A stretch of 64,000 bases of DNA from Larix kaempferi (lineage: Eukaryota; Streptophyta; Pinopsida; Pinales; Pinaceae). The DNA lies in assembly GCA_027924585.1 (NCBI GenBank), contig BSBM01000608.1, positions 7,876,501-7,940,500 of the forward strand, in the 5' to 3' direction. Positions within the stretch are counted from its first letter, which is position 1, and each line of letters opens with the position of its first letter. The translations under genes and the position numbers were made by a program. The notes below the pieces were generated by a model. It saw only the letters and a program-made list of their open reading frames with translations, had not been told where the DNA came from and searched no databases. Of the stretch, positions 23,582-34,585 are shown in pieces.

Positions 23582-24399
23582 TGTTGGGATATTCCTATAC
23601 TCCATCCTAGTCCTAACAATATTTTCCATTTTTGCATTTTCAGTCATGCATGCAGTCATGAAATTGCATGCATGCATGCAATTGCATGCATCCTAGTCAT
23701 CAGTCCTAGCACCTAGCCCTCAGTTAGCTAGCCCTGGAAGCTTCTTTCTGATCAGTTTTAGCCCTCATAGTGCTTAGTGCGCCCTCCTTTCACCTACCAC
23801 TTGTGAAAGGTGCCCTCTCTCACCTACCACTCAGTTGCACTTCAGTCAGTTGAGTTATCTTTAGATCTTTCCTTGATTTAAGGCTAGATTGACTCCTCAA
23901 CTGACTGTATCACTCCAATGGATATCCAGTGAGACTAGAATACCTATTCTGACTCCAATTAGCTCCTCATGCACCTTCCACTGAGCCTCCTTCTTTCAGT
24001 TAGTGCCTCCATGTGCTAGTTACACCTACCACACTCAGTTAGACTCAGTTTGACATCTAGTTTACAGTTACTTGTGCATTGATGACTCCACTGATGATGA
24101 TCAGGACTCCTAGTTGTGCTTTAATGATACTCTATTGATCTAAATGATCAGTGCATTCAGGCTAATTTGAATTGTCACCTTGTCAGTCGAATCCTCTCCA
24201 ACATTGTATTATTTATTGTTCATATTATGATTAATGAATTAGTGTGTGATGTTATTCTGCTTCTATCTGAGTTCTACTGTATCATAATTATGTTGCTCCT
24301 TTACACTGCATTGACCACTCTTCTTCTATTTTCCCGCTTAATCTTAATCTTTCTTGTGAGGTATACATCAGCTCTTAGATCTACTGGAGGATTTTCACA
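23582..24399 (+). repeat. Copia array LTR 4
   Basis: 818 bp, TGTTGGGATATTCC to ATTTTCACA, directly followed by AGTAC (24400-24404) and then by the resumed LINE A RT. Unlike the other copies no primer site follows, which marks it as the true 3' LTR of the array. Confidence 0.85.
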
Positions 24400-24404
24400 A
24401 GTAC

Positions 24405-25310
24405 ATCTCTAGGGAAAAATTTGGTTTCTTGGAGAACAAACAAATCCTGAATGATATTTGTGTGGCACAAGAGGCTTTCCATAGCATAAAGTCACGTAAT
24501 AAAAAGGTTATGGTACTAAAGTTGGATCTTGTCAAGGCATATGGCCGTGTTGACTGGGGTTTCCTTAGGCTGATTCTATTACAGATTGGGCTTAGTCTGG
24601 AGGCTACAAATTGGGTGATGGCTTGTGTGGTATCATCTAATTATGATGTTTTGTTAAATGGGTCCCCTACAAGGTTTTTTAGGGGCGCTAGAGGGGTTCG
24701 ACAAGGATGCCCTCTATCCCCTCTTGTTTTCCTTTTGGTCATTGAAGTATTAAGCAGGATAATCGAAGATAAAAGAGGTATTGGTGCTATAAAGGGTATC
24801 AAGGTATCATCATTGGTTCGACTTGCACATTTACTTTTTGTGGATGATGTGATTCTATTTGGTGCTGGTGTAGTGGAAGAATGGTTAGTTTACAAAGATG
24901 TACTTGTTTCTTTTAGTCAGGCTTATGGGATGCTTATTAGTGTTACAAAATCTTCCTTCCTAGAACATGGTTTGGATGAGGACTTGGTAGAGCAAATTGG
25001 TCACATATTTCCTTTTGAGGTATCTTCCTTAAACAATGGCACCAAATAATTGGGCTATTACTTGAATCCAAATAACTATTTGGTCAATGCTTGGCTTTGG
25101 CTCCTTAAAAGGTTTGATTCTTGTATAAATCATTGGTGTACGGGGTGGCTTTCACTAGGTGGAAAGCTTATATTGGTAAAATCGGTTTTAGAAAACTTGT
25201 TGGTTTATTGGCTTTCCTTCTGTAAGATTCCTAAATCAATACTGCTATCCCTTGTAGAGTTTTTAACTTCCTTTGGTCTAGCTCCAGGCACAAGTCCAAG
25301 TATCATTTAG
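24405..25310 (+). pseudogene. LINE A reverse transcriptase core
   Basis: The main frame 24429-25049 reads LDLVKAYGRVDWGFL, GARGVRQGCPLSPLVF and LAHLLFVDDVILFG. These are the palm motifs of non-LTR RTs with the F-x-D-D box intact, although K-A-Y-G replaces the usual K-A-Y/F-D, so one catalytic Asp is lost. After a TAA at 25047 the same frame continues to 25310 (LGYYLNPNN, LSLGGKLILVKSVLENL), the thumb region. Confidence 0.8.
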
Positions 25311-26310
25311 TTCGTTGAGACAATTTGGCAAGGCCAAAATTGCTAGGGGGTTGGGGAATCAAAAACATATTTTTATTTGCAAAAGCACTTCCGACCAAGT
25401 GTTTGTGGAGAGCTCTATTTATTGAGAGTCTTTGGAAAAGGGTGATCATGGAAAAATATTTTAATAATTTATCAGTTGTTCAGTGGATTAGGGCAGTAAA
25501 TAAACCCATCAAAAAATATTCAAATATTTGGAGTTTCCTTGTTTCTCCATTTCACATTCTCGGTGAGTGGTTGGCTTGGGTTTCTGGAAAAGGGGGATCA
25601 ATCTGGATTGGATTGGATTCCATTTGTGGGAGGGCCAACTAATTATATATTATCCCCTAAGTTACTGAGGATTATTCATTCTCAAGGATATGAAACTCTC
25701 GATCAAATTGCGGTGGTGGATGGATCCAAGTTTTCTGGGCACTCATTGGGTAGTTTCCCAACTATTGGGCCTTATGGGTCGTGATCTTAGTGAGGAGTGA
25801 TATCATTACATTTTGGGCCTGCAAAGAGGGAGTATATGCCTCTCGAACTAGGAAGATACTATTTCTTATTCATGGTACGAAATATCTGGTTATATTTCTA
25901 CCGGATCTGCATATGATGCTCTTCTCGAGGGATTAAATGTGGAGAATATGTGGTGGTATAAGGTGGTTTGGAAGTGGTTATCAACACTGAAGATTGGATG
26001 ATTTTTTTGGTTGGCCCTGGGTAATCGGATTTTAAGCTGGGACAACTATGTGAAACGTGGAGGGGTTGGTCATGGCTTCTATTTATTATGTAGAGGTGGT
26101 GCTGAGTCAGTAGAGCATCTTTTGATTTCTTGTGCATTCACTCGTGAGGTATGGATTCGTCTTAAGGGTTGTCTTCACTTTTTCAATGATTGGGCGGGAA
26201 ACACTCTGGATGTCTGTATGAGTAATTGGATGAACACTAGCACTAATTGGATCGAACTCCCCATATTTGTATGTTGGGAAATATAGAAAGCACATAATAG
26301 ATTACTATTT
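25311..26310 (+). pseudogene. LINE A connecting region and zf-RVT-like segment
   Basis: Broken frames. 25325-25642 reads ARPKLLGGWGIKNIFLFAKA and KYFNN, typical of the post-RT region of plant LINEs (G-G-L-G-I-x-N). 26011-26170 reads WLALGNRILSWDNYVKRG, CRGGAESVEHLLISCAFTREVW: the W-L...L.W.N...RG...C...E...HL...C pattern of the zf-RVT domain. The first Cys pair is incomplete. Confidence 0.7.
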
Positions 26311-26322
26311 GATGGGGTACAT

Positions 26323-26895
26323 ATGATAGCTCCTTTGGTCTACTATAGAGTTGTGGATTCCTTTACATGGGTTCATAAATATTTAGCATGGGGTACTTCA
26401 AAATATTTAACGAGATGCTCTCCTTCATCACTATCCATGGATAGTTGCAGGGGTTATTTTGACGGTGCTCTTCAGTCAAATGTGAAAAATGGAGGGGTGC
26501 AAGCAGTGTTGTGGCTAGATATTGCCAACTGCTTTAAAATTCATATGAATTGTGGGGAGGGGATGAATACTCGTAGTGAGTTAATGGCTCTGTGGATGTT
26601 ACTGTACTTTGCTCGATTAAAAAACATCTTATCCATTCAGGTGGTCGAGGACTCAAAGACTATTATCGATTGGGATACTCACAAATGTTATCTATCGGTG
26701 AACCAATTAAATCCTTGGATGAAAAGAGTCAAGGAATTAATATCAACTTTTGAAGTCATTTCCTTCCATCACATCTATAGGAAATACAATCAAGAGGAAG
26801 ACGCTCTTTCAAAATATTCCTTCCAAGTTGCGGAGGGTCACATTGTCTTTCACTTGTTACAAGATAGCGAGATTTTTTATGAGGGATATATTTAG
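26323..26895 (+). pseudogene. LINE A C-terminal RNase H domain
   Basis: 190 open codons: YFDGALQSNVKNGGVQAVLW (D-G, first acidic site), MNTRSELMALWMLLYFA (E), VVEDSKTIIDW (D), and HIYRKYNQEEDALSKYSF (the N/D-A-L-S end). The order and spacing match the RNase H found at the C-terminus of some plant L1-like ORF2 proteins. It is the longest intact piece of this LINE. Confidence 0.8.
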
Positions 26896-27830
26896 ATCTA
26901 TTGGCAATGAGTTGAGGAGCTTCACTTGAGTATTGTGCCTGCTTATGTCATACTGGAAATTTACCTTATTGATCATTTATTCGATTTGTGATTTGGGCTT
27001 ATATATATTTGACTTTGTTAGTGCCTGTTTTTCTTGTTGATTGGCTCATGAAGCTATATATAGGATTTTTGATGTTGAGCATAGTTTGTTCTAACTTCTT
27101 CAATTTGGGTTCCACTAAGATGTTTTTGATGGGAAACTTCCATCCATCTACAAGAATGGGTTGGCTGTACATTTTTTTGGGTTGCTCCTTTTTGTTGGGG
27201 GGCCATGGTTGTACATTCGTTTTATGTGATACAACCCAGATTATAATATTTTTGCAGCATCTATTGTCATTACAGGTTCTCCATATTCTTTTTAGAGGTG
27301 ACTTAGCAATGATTCAATGTGCTCATTGAATCCTTATTACAAATTTAACCATGTTTGGACATTCAGTTTCGGCTATTGGATTCCCAAGTCTTTTGGGAGG
27401 GGATATCAATCATACTTCTTGTTTTTGGAAAACAGTTATGTGTGTGTGTGTGTGCGCGCACGCGCGACTACTACTTTTGGTTTCCTTGGGGCTATATATT
27501 TTATTTTGGCATTAGCTTTGTTTGGGAACTTTATGATGTTGGTCAATAGGTTTATATTTTCTAGTTTTGGTCTGCATACTTTTGATTGTGGTGAACATTG
27601 ACTACCTTTATTATTATCAGGGATTTTGTTTTGCTATAGTTACTTTCATTTGATCCATGATATTGTTTGTATTGGTTAGAAATGTTATAGCATGTTATTT
27701 ACACCAGTTTTTATGTTTTAGACCTTGGCTATCTAGTCTATTCAGATGGTATCATATGGCTGATTATGTAATGGACTACCTTTACATATACTTAATATAA
27801 GTATAATTCTTTTTTCCGTGTGAAAAAAAA
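26896..27830 (+). other. LINE A 3' untranslated region
   Basis: No coding signal. It holds an alternating purine-pyrimidine run (GT repeats then GCGCGCACGCGCG) at 27438-27466 and ends with eight A before the target duplication. Confidence 0.65.
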
Positions 27831-27844
27831 CCAAACCTATTCTT
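27831..27844 (+). repeat. Target-site duplication, right copy, of LINE A
   Basis: CCAAACCTATTCTT, one substitution from the left copy at 3581-3594, directly after the A run. Confidence 0.8.
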
Positions 27845-30800
27845 GCAATGTATTGATTGAATTCGTTGATCTTATTATGGATAATACTATAAAGATAAGG
27901 GGGCGTTGAGTGTAGGAGCCAATTATGTTGACTATATTTTCATTGATTATGTCTTGAATGTTCCATGAGATTCGTTTTTTAAGTGGTGAGAAGGAATGTT
28001 GTTATACTACATACCCAAATTCAAATTTCAGCGTGACTTTTTATGTAATTGATGTATATTCGAACTGCGAAAAATGACTTTGTGTTACTGCTCAACTGCA
28101 AAAAAATGACTGTGTTATCCGCTCGACAAAAAATGAGGCAAATATTAGTGAAGCACCCACATAAAGCAAAAAAACATCCAAAAAAATGTAGAGATCGTGG
28201 ACTCGGTCAAAGTTCAGTGAACACGGGAGGAAAGAAGGAAGCCAAAGTCAAAGAATATGGGAGGCAAGAAGGAAGCCAAAGTCAAAGAACACGCGAGGAG
28301 GAATCCGGAGAAATTGGAATTCTAATTATTGGAATTTTTCAAATGGAGTTAGCAGCAGGGATCAAATTTGAAGGGTGGGGTCCTATTTCACTTTGAAGGG
28401 CTATGAGATATTGAACCCTTCAATGCTGCCATGTAAAAATAAGTTGTTCTTTTCATTTGAAAATGTAATAGGACATCAAAATTTCAATGTTTACTGATGT
28501 AGTAAAGTCGAGAGGCTTTATTTCGCAGTAGATATAGCAGCACTGAACATTATATATGTCATATAACACAACCATATTTCGCCCTGATCTAGCGGCTCAG
28601 TCTCTAGGCCACTATGCCACCTTTGCCATCTTAGCAGTTTCCCAAATTGAGCAAAGAGAACTATCCGACTCCAGGCAACTTTTGTTCTCAATAGCTAATT
28701 ATGGACCCTGTATGATTCTTCTTTATACCCCCCCCCTAGATCTCATTATACATACTAAATATGTGGTATGATGGAGTAGAGGATGGGTTGTGAAGCATAA
28801 GTAAAACGTAGGTAGACCAAGTAGAGAGGAGATGCATAGATGGTTGAAGTTCATGTGTATTTCCAGACCAACCGATAAGGGCAACAAAATCAAAAGGTAA
28901 AGTAGCACTGTCATTCTAAAAATCAAGATTACAAAAACATTTTTGTCCCAGTTCATACAGTCAAACGCGGATTGTAAGTGTAGTAGCATCGATGGTCTTC
29001 ATATTAATAAATACCAAGAATCTTAAACTATGTACTAGAGGAAGGTGTCGATTCGATGACTGAGCAATTGGGGAAAATAGCTCATGTAATATAGTTTTAG
29101 CTACAAAGTATGGATTCTTGATCTGACTCATTAACTAGATGCATGGAGGTTGGTAGAGTGGGAACTTCCCCAAATCCCCAGGCTTTTTGGTAAAGTTGGG
29201 GGTGCATTGCGCACAGCTGTTTCCCGTAGGGATGAAACCGTGTCTAGTGGCAGCTGAACGGGGAAGCACTCGGTTTCAGAGTGAAAACAATGGTCTTCCT
29301 TGTCCCCTCCATTTCACGAAAGTTAAAGGGTAGCTAAATTCTCAAGAGCTTTGATCGGGCGACAATGGAAAATAGGGAAAGGCAAGGAGCACATGGAATC
29401 ATATAGATGCGTATACACCAGACATATGAAGAAATAAGCAATTGTTGTTGTTGCTACAATTGGGGATTGATAAATGTCGTTCCAAACAGCCTCTGACGAA
29501 GATTTGTGACAAACCCACTCTCACTCTCGGGTCCAGGCTTCAAATTTGAAGCCTTCAAGGCCCATTTGAAGTAACAAAATTTCATTCAAATAATAATATT
29601 GTGTTTGAACTTTGAAGTTACAGAATTTTAATCAAATAACAAAATTTTTAAATAATTGATGGGATCATGAATGGATAAAATGATGTACATACCTATAAAT
29701 TCATAGGATGTCAACAATCTAGTCAGCCTTGAAGTTGAGCTCCTCAAAGAAATCGAATTTCTTTAAATATGTTTATGGCAGGCTGGCATTACCAGCTTTG
29801 CTCCGCAAACTCTCCTGGAGGACTGGAGGAGATAGGGTAGGTGGAACTTGGAAGTAGCTCAACCACAGTGGAGTAGGGGTATAAGAAAAAGCTTGTTTGT
29901 ATTCCTGTAATATTATATATTGATGGTCGGAGCCATGGAAGCATGGAATTCGAGCATTGACTTGATACAACAAAGAAAACACAAGGTGGGACTCGGGAGC
30001 TACAGGATTGACTTGATACAACAAAGAAAACATAGGGTGTGAGGCTGGGAGGCGTAGACGGTAGGATTAACTTGATACAACAAAGAAAACACAGGGCTAT
30101 AGGTAGGGGCCACGAGCAGGAGCAACAACCTGCAACATTACAAGAAGTTTATGGATTGTGGATTTTGTCTAAAATGCCAAATTCAGGGCACATTAACATA
30201 ATATATTATACATTAAATACTCAATTAACTCACGGAGTCAGCATTCATGAATTGGTATGTGATAACTGGTAACTTGGTAAGCCCGCTGCCAACAACACGT
30301 ATGAGCCACCAACCAGGTTTAATAAATTTGTTGATGCCATTAAATGTGTTAAACACGTAAGCGCTTGCTAGAAACACGAGAGCTTGGAAGCGTTCAAGCC
30401 ATGGGCTGCTCAGTGTAAGCCCATCCACATAAGTTGGTCAATGATATTAGTAGAGGCCCAATGGTCCATGATCCATGGATGATCGAACATGTGGATATTG
30501 GAGAGTAACCGAGTCCCACTCCCAAGTCACCTAGCTAGTAGTGGCATTCCCAATTTCCCACTGAAAACTGTTGATGGGTGAAATTTGAAGCTACCCTTCT
30601 ATTACAATTTTAAAAAGTAGTGGTTAATTTAATTATTGAATAACTTACCATGAAATTAAATTTTTTTTGCATGGTAAAATTTAAAGTGACCTTCTATGAT
30701 GTGTAAAATGGCCTCTAAAGAGCCCTGAAGACTTCAAATTTGAAGCCTGGTTAGCAGTAAACTTATCCGATTGTGTAACCCTATAATCGAATTCAAAGTA

Positions 30801-30900
30801 CAAATGAACTTTGATTTTCAAAGCACCACATTTAATTTGGAGTTTTAAGGGACGGTTTCCGAAATAGAATGTAAATTTGAGTGGTGTGATCTTCTTAAAG
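27845..30900. other. Unassigned DNA with two small tandem repeats
   Basis: No recognised gene. At 28224-28291 a unit of about 34 bp (GGGAGGAAAGAAGGAAGCC...) is present twice inside a 115-codon frame of low complexity. At 29956-30100 the string TTGACTTGATACAACAAAG recurs three times at spacings of about 51 and 58 bp; on the minus strand it gives a repeated VFSLLYQVN. Neither frame resembles a known protein. Confidence 0.45.
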
Positions 30901-30939
30901 TTGTATTAAGGTTCCAATTCAATAACGTTTACAGCAAAA

Positions 30940-31097
30940 TTTAGATTTACACTAACATATGAGACGTTTTATATCATTTTGAATTTTTACGTATACCTCC
31001 TATTAATAATTATCCTAATTTAGATTTACACTAACATATGAGACGTTTTATATCATTTTGAATTTTTACGTATACCTCCTATTAATAATTATTAGGA
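30940..31097. repeat. 79-bp tandem duplication
   Basis: TAGATTTACACTAACATATG starts at 30942 and again at 31021, and the following 70 bases are the same up to CTATTAATAATTAT. The two copies are virtually identical, so the event is recent relative to its surroundings. Confidence 0.85.
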
Positions 31098-31440
31098 TAG
31101 GCTTTTGTTTTCATAATTTTCTCAAAGTATAAATTTGTTAAATCATGACCCAGTTAAATAATCATTTTGATATTCTTTCGACGCCATTAAGTTCCAAATT
31201 CAACGACATTTTATCCAAATTGGAAAAAAAAGTTCCATGAATCTAGTGGTCATGAAGACCAGTGACTCCATACATTGGATGTTGCTAATTGCAATGTGTT
31301 TGAAATAAAGTTATATTAAGGGCTTGGATAGATATTTAACATAGAGGATATATGATATAAGATGATTTGTTTGAGGTCATTTTCAATTAAGACATTTTTT
31401 TTAGTGTTATTTTCAACTTACATCAATTAAAGTCAATGTG

Positions 31441-31716
31441 GTTGTGTGTTATTTTCAATTTATATCACTTAAGGTCAATGTGATTATAGATATATTTCTT
31501 TAGAAGTTATGCATCGCACAACATTATTGACTATATGTGATAGATTATAAAATTCTAAGGTCTAATTTTAGTCGATGTGGTTGTGTGTTATTTTCAATTT
31601 ACATCAATTAGAGTCAATGTGATTATAGTTATATTCCTTTAGGAGTTATGCATCGCACAACATTATTGACTATATGTAATAGATTATAAAATTCTAAGGT
31701 CATATTTTTGTCATTG
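31441..31716. repeat. 139-bp tandem duplication
   Basis: GTTGTGTGTTATTTTCAATT starts at 31441 and 31580. Both copies continue through ATGCATCGCACAACATTATT and AGATTATAAAATTCTAAGGTC with scattered differences. A partial third relative lies at about 31398-31440. Confidence 0.8.
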
Positions 31717-32169
31717 ATCTTTCGAAAGCCGTAAAAACATAAACAAATTTTTCATAAATTTATTTTCACGAATACATAATACATAAAGTGAAATACATGA
31801 AGTAAAATCCATGGAGTAGAGGATGCAATTGATGGACGGGCAAATCCTTTGTACCGATTAATTAAAAGGAGTCTATATATACCTTGGGTCCCACTTTTCG
31901 TTCAAACAATTTTATATTGTGGGGTTAGAATTTATTAGGACTTTCTTCCTATTAGTAATTTTTTTTTTTTTTTTACTTGAGTTAATTGGGAGAGAAGTAT
32001 TATGCAAAAATTAAATTTGTCTTATGTAAACACCTTTTCAACTTCATAGTTTTTTTAATTTCACGGTGTTATTCAAGTTAATTGGAATTTTTTAATTTCA
32101 CTTTGTTATTTAAGTTAATGGGAAGAAAAGGTTGTGTGAAAATTAAGTCACCCTATGCAAATTGAACTC

Positions 32170-32345
32170 TTTTTGGAATGTTATATGGTTTTTTGAAATT
32201 CATTGTGTTATTTGGAGTAATTCTATGAATTCTTTTTCGAATGTTATGGGTTTTTGAATTTCATTATGTTATTTTGGAGTAATTTTTTGGAATGTTGAGG
32301 CTTTTTGAATTTCATTGTGTTATTTGGAGTAATTTTTTTTAATTG
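32170..32345. repeat. Degenerate tandem repeat, unit about 55 bp
   Basis: Three consecutive copies of a segment containing TTTTTGAATTTCATTGTGTT followed by ATTTGGAGTAATT, with a more distant relative at 32050-32120. The surroundings are very AT-rich and non-coding. Confidence 0.6.
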
Positions 32346-32859
32346 AGTAAAATTTTGTTAAATCTTTTTCTTATTTAAAGTGAAAAGTTGTTAACAAATT
32401 TATACATTAATTTTTGGGATAAAAAGATTTTTTTTAAAGATTCTTGTTACTCTTTTTACCTTATACGGTAGTGAATTTTAAGAGTGTATATCATCTTACT
32501 TTAGAAGCAATACACACTATCCTATCCTGCTTGTAGAAATAGGGTCTATCCCCCATTAAAAAGGTATTTATGATTAAATACCTAATGTATGAATGCAAAG
32601 TAATTAACATAGATGACCAAAGAATTCATAAGATTATTTTAATTGATTTAAAAATTTATGAAGATAATAATAATAATAATATACATAATAATGAACCATC
32701 TATATATTAAAAAATAATTAATCATATAGATATATCAATTAATTAGTTACTAATATTTTTGGGTATTTAGCTTCTTCCTATGTACTGAGGCGTATTAAGA
32801 TGCTAATATGCGTCTCATCTACTTTGATGTGGAGAAGCAATATTCATTGGGTTTAATAA

Positions 32860-33045
32860 AATTTTCAATGCACGAGATTCTATACAGATTTAAAAGTTGA
32901 ATGCAAATCTTCTGGAAAAGAGGTCGAAATTAATTCTACAAAGATGGAGTCAATCGTCCATGGATTTGAGTTTGATGCATGTTCCAATTTCCAAGTACAG
33001 TCATTTATGAAACTTGTAAATGTGTCGTCTCCTTTTATGGGATTG
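32860..33045 (+). pseudogene. Possible exon of an unrecognised gene (exon A)
   Basis: An open frame from 32860 reads DLKVECKSSGKEVEINS, VHGFEFDACSNFQ and VNVSSPFMGL. It ends in a consensus donor (GGATTG|GTGAGT at 33046) at phase 0. Possible acceptors are AG at 32874-32875 or 32884-32885. Together with the exon at 33428 it gives a continuous reading. The composition is protein-like and unlike the surrounding AT-rich DNA. I do not recognise the family; a minus-strand frame covers the same bases, so this is tentative. Confidence 0.3.
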
Positions 33046-33427
33046 GTGAGTCGGTGACATTCAGTGACACTTCTTTTTAAAGCTGTAATAGAGTTCGAAC
33101 TTAATAACATTTACATCGAAATTTATATTATATTTATTTTAAGTTTTATATATATATATATTTAGTAATTATTATGATAGGTATAGAATTTTTCTCAATT
33201 TAAATATTACAATAAAATTTAGATTAGTTAAGTAGTTAACTGTCAGTTGGTTTTTAAGGAGTAAGTGTCATAAAACTTAAGTAGGAAAATAACAACATTC
33301 CTTCCAATCACCAGATTTACATTTTATTGACAAATTTTTACATATATTTCCTATATTTATAACAAGTTTTATATATTTAGAAATTTTACTTATATTTCCT
33401 TTTTCTTTCTTGTAATTTGTTTGATAG

Positions 33428-33511
33428 GTATTTGCTCTTCGTAGTCCATTGGATGTAGCTTGGGTGGTTGGGAGGAATAATTGTTACCCTCCCCACCCAA
33501 GTTCTATTCTT
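33428..33511 (+). pseudogene. Possible exon of an unrecognised gene (exon B)
   Basis: 84 bases, exactly 28 codons (VFALRSPLDVAWVVGRNN then CYPPHPSSIL), preceded by TTTGATAG and followed by GTAAGT at 33512. Both ends are phase 0 and fit exon A. Downstream there is only AT-rich sequence and LINE debris, so if genuine this is a gene fragment. Confidence 0.35.
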
Positions 33512-33979
33512 GTAAGTGACATGATGTTGTTGTTGAGCTCCTATGTTATTGACTATATAATGGTTTGACTAGACATATAACTCTAGCCATACCTTATTTT
33601 CCAGATAATGAGTATATTAACTAATACATCATACATAAAGTGAATTTTATCATCATAAAAAATATATAAATAAAATCTTAGAATTTAAAATTATTTTATA
33701 CTAATCCTTGCTTTATATATATATAAAAAGAAAATATAATGTTCTCTATATTTAAGAAAAATTATATCATTTTTTATATATTTTATTTAAAAATAGAGTG
33801 TATAGCTTGAGTGCTTTGAGTTACAAGTAACAGGTCATGCTGTCAAGTCTCTCAGTTGGTTATCTATGTGAATGTTGAGGGTCTCCCACCGAGTTAGGCC
33901 CCATAATAAGAAACGATGGTTTAACACATTTACCATCCATGAATCATGGGAAAGTACTCTAAGAGTTCTCAGCAAGGTT
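33512..33979. other. AT-rich unassigned stretch
   Basis: No coding signal. Simple TA runs occur near 33716-33723, and there are poly-A and poly-T stretches. Confidence 0.5.
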
Positions 33980-34480
33980 GCTCCTTCAATATATATATAT
34001 ATATTCAAGGGGAGAAAGTTTGGTGGTGGGATCATGCCTGGAAGCTTCATGGACCTGTAAAGTCCAAGATTTTGTTGTGGTTAGCATTAAAGAACAAGCT
34101 ACTTACCTAGGAAAACTACCTTAAATGGGGTTGGATAGGATCGAATAGATGTTCGTTATGCAAATCTTACTATGAAACAACGGACCACCTTGTTGTGCAT
34201 TGTTTGTACCTTAAGGAAGTTTGGGTGTATATCTCCTAGAAATTCCACCCTAAGGCTCAATGCTCCAAGATGGGGCTGGTTGTTTTTGTCCACGAATGGT
34301 GTGTTTCAAATCTCTTTCTTGTCACCTAGTTTATGCAGTTTGGTGGAATCTAAATAATTTTATTGTCTAAGACAATTAATCCATCCAAAGGTGATGGCAT
34401 GTCTTTTTGACAAATTTTCCAATGACCATAAATTTGAGACAAAAGTTAAATCACCCAGGATGACTATAATGCCCTAGTTG
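33980..34480 (+). pseudogene. LINE fragment, zf-RVT-like end
   Basis: Translation reads WWWDHAWKLHGPVKSKILLW, LALKNKLLT, ENYLKWGWIGSNRCSLCKSYYETTDHLVVHCLYLKEVW: the P-x-K...W-L...L-T..N...G...C-x-L-C...E..D-H-L...C...W pattern of zf-RVT, with the zinc ligands C-x2-C...H...C all visible. It is cut off after about 150 codons, and another LINE begins right behind it in the same orientation. Confidence 0.65.
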
Positions 34481-34585
34481 TATTTCGATATTCCATGAGG
34501 CTTCTTCAATGAAGCTAGTTAGGGATTCCATCCCAAGTGTGACATTGGTGCAGTTATTTTCCTCAACCTTTCCTATGGGAGTCTT

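Larger units (their letters stand above)
4950..24399 (+). mobile_element. Tandem array of a non-autonomous Copia element, (LTR-internal)x3-LTR
   Basis: Four related LTRs (4950-5732, 7124-7935, 9327-10156, 23582-24399) alternate with three internal regions of about 1.4 kb. Unit period is 2174, 2203 and, after subtracting the 12-kb Athila-like insertion plus its duplication, about 2213 bp. Every LTR starts TGTTGGGATATTCC and ends in CA (one copy in GA). Each of the first three is followed at once by a primer site of the initiator tRNA-Met type (TGGTATCAGAGC), and each internal region ends in an AAGGG-rich polypurine tract. The internal regions hold only the start of a Copia gag and no protease, integrase or RT, so the unit is non-autonomous. 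The array sits inside LINE A in sense orientation. Confidence 0.85.
3595..27830 (+). mobile_element. LINE A, L1-like, 5'-truncated, split by a nested insertion
   Basis: The element occupies 3595-4949 and 24405-27830, about 4.8 kb once the insertion is removed. It starts inside the endonuclease domain of ORF2 (5' truncation), continues through reverse transcriptase, a zf-RVT-like zinc-binding segment and a C-terminal RNase H, and ends in a short A run at 27823-27830. The reading of the RT domain resumes after the insertion: the left part ends in ...FKPILSKY and the right part continues ISREKFGFLENKQIL. A second LINE in this window reads LSKHISTEQLIFLDKRQIL at the same point, confirming continuity. 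Endonuclease, RT, zf-RVT and RNase H in this order is typical of plant L1-like elements. Several stops and frameshifts make it inactive. Confidence 0.85.

Noticed and set aside
28560-28700. tRNA-like wording (GGCTCAGTCTCTAGGCC)
   Set aside because: No acceptor stem pairing or T-loop could be found on either strand.
29100-29340. GC-richer stretch that might be an organelle insertion or exon
   Set aside because: No open frame and no recognisable organelle gene; only composition differs from its neighbours.
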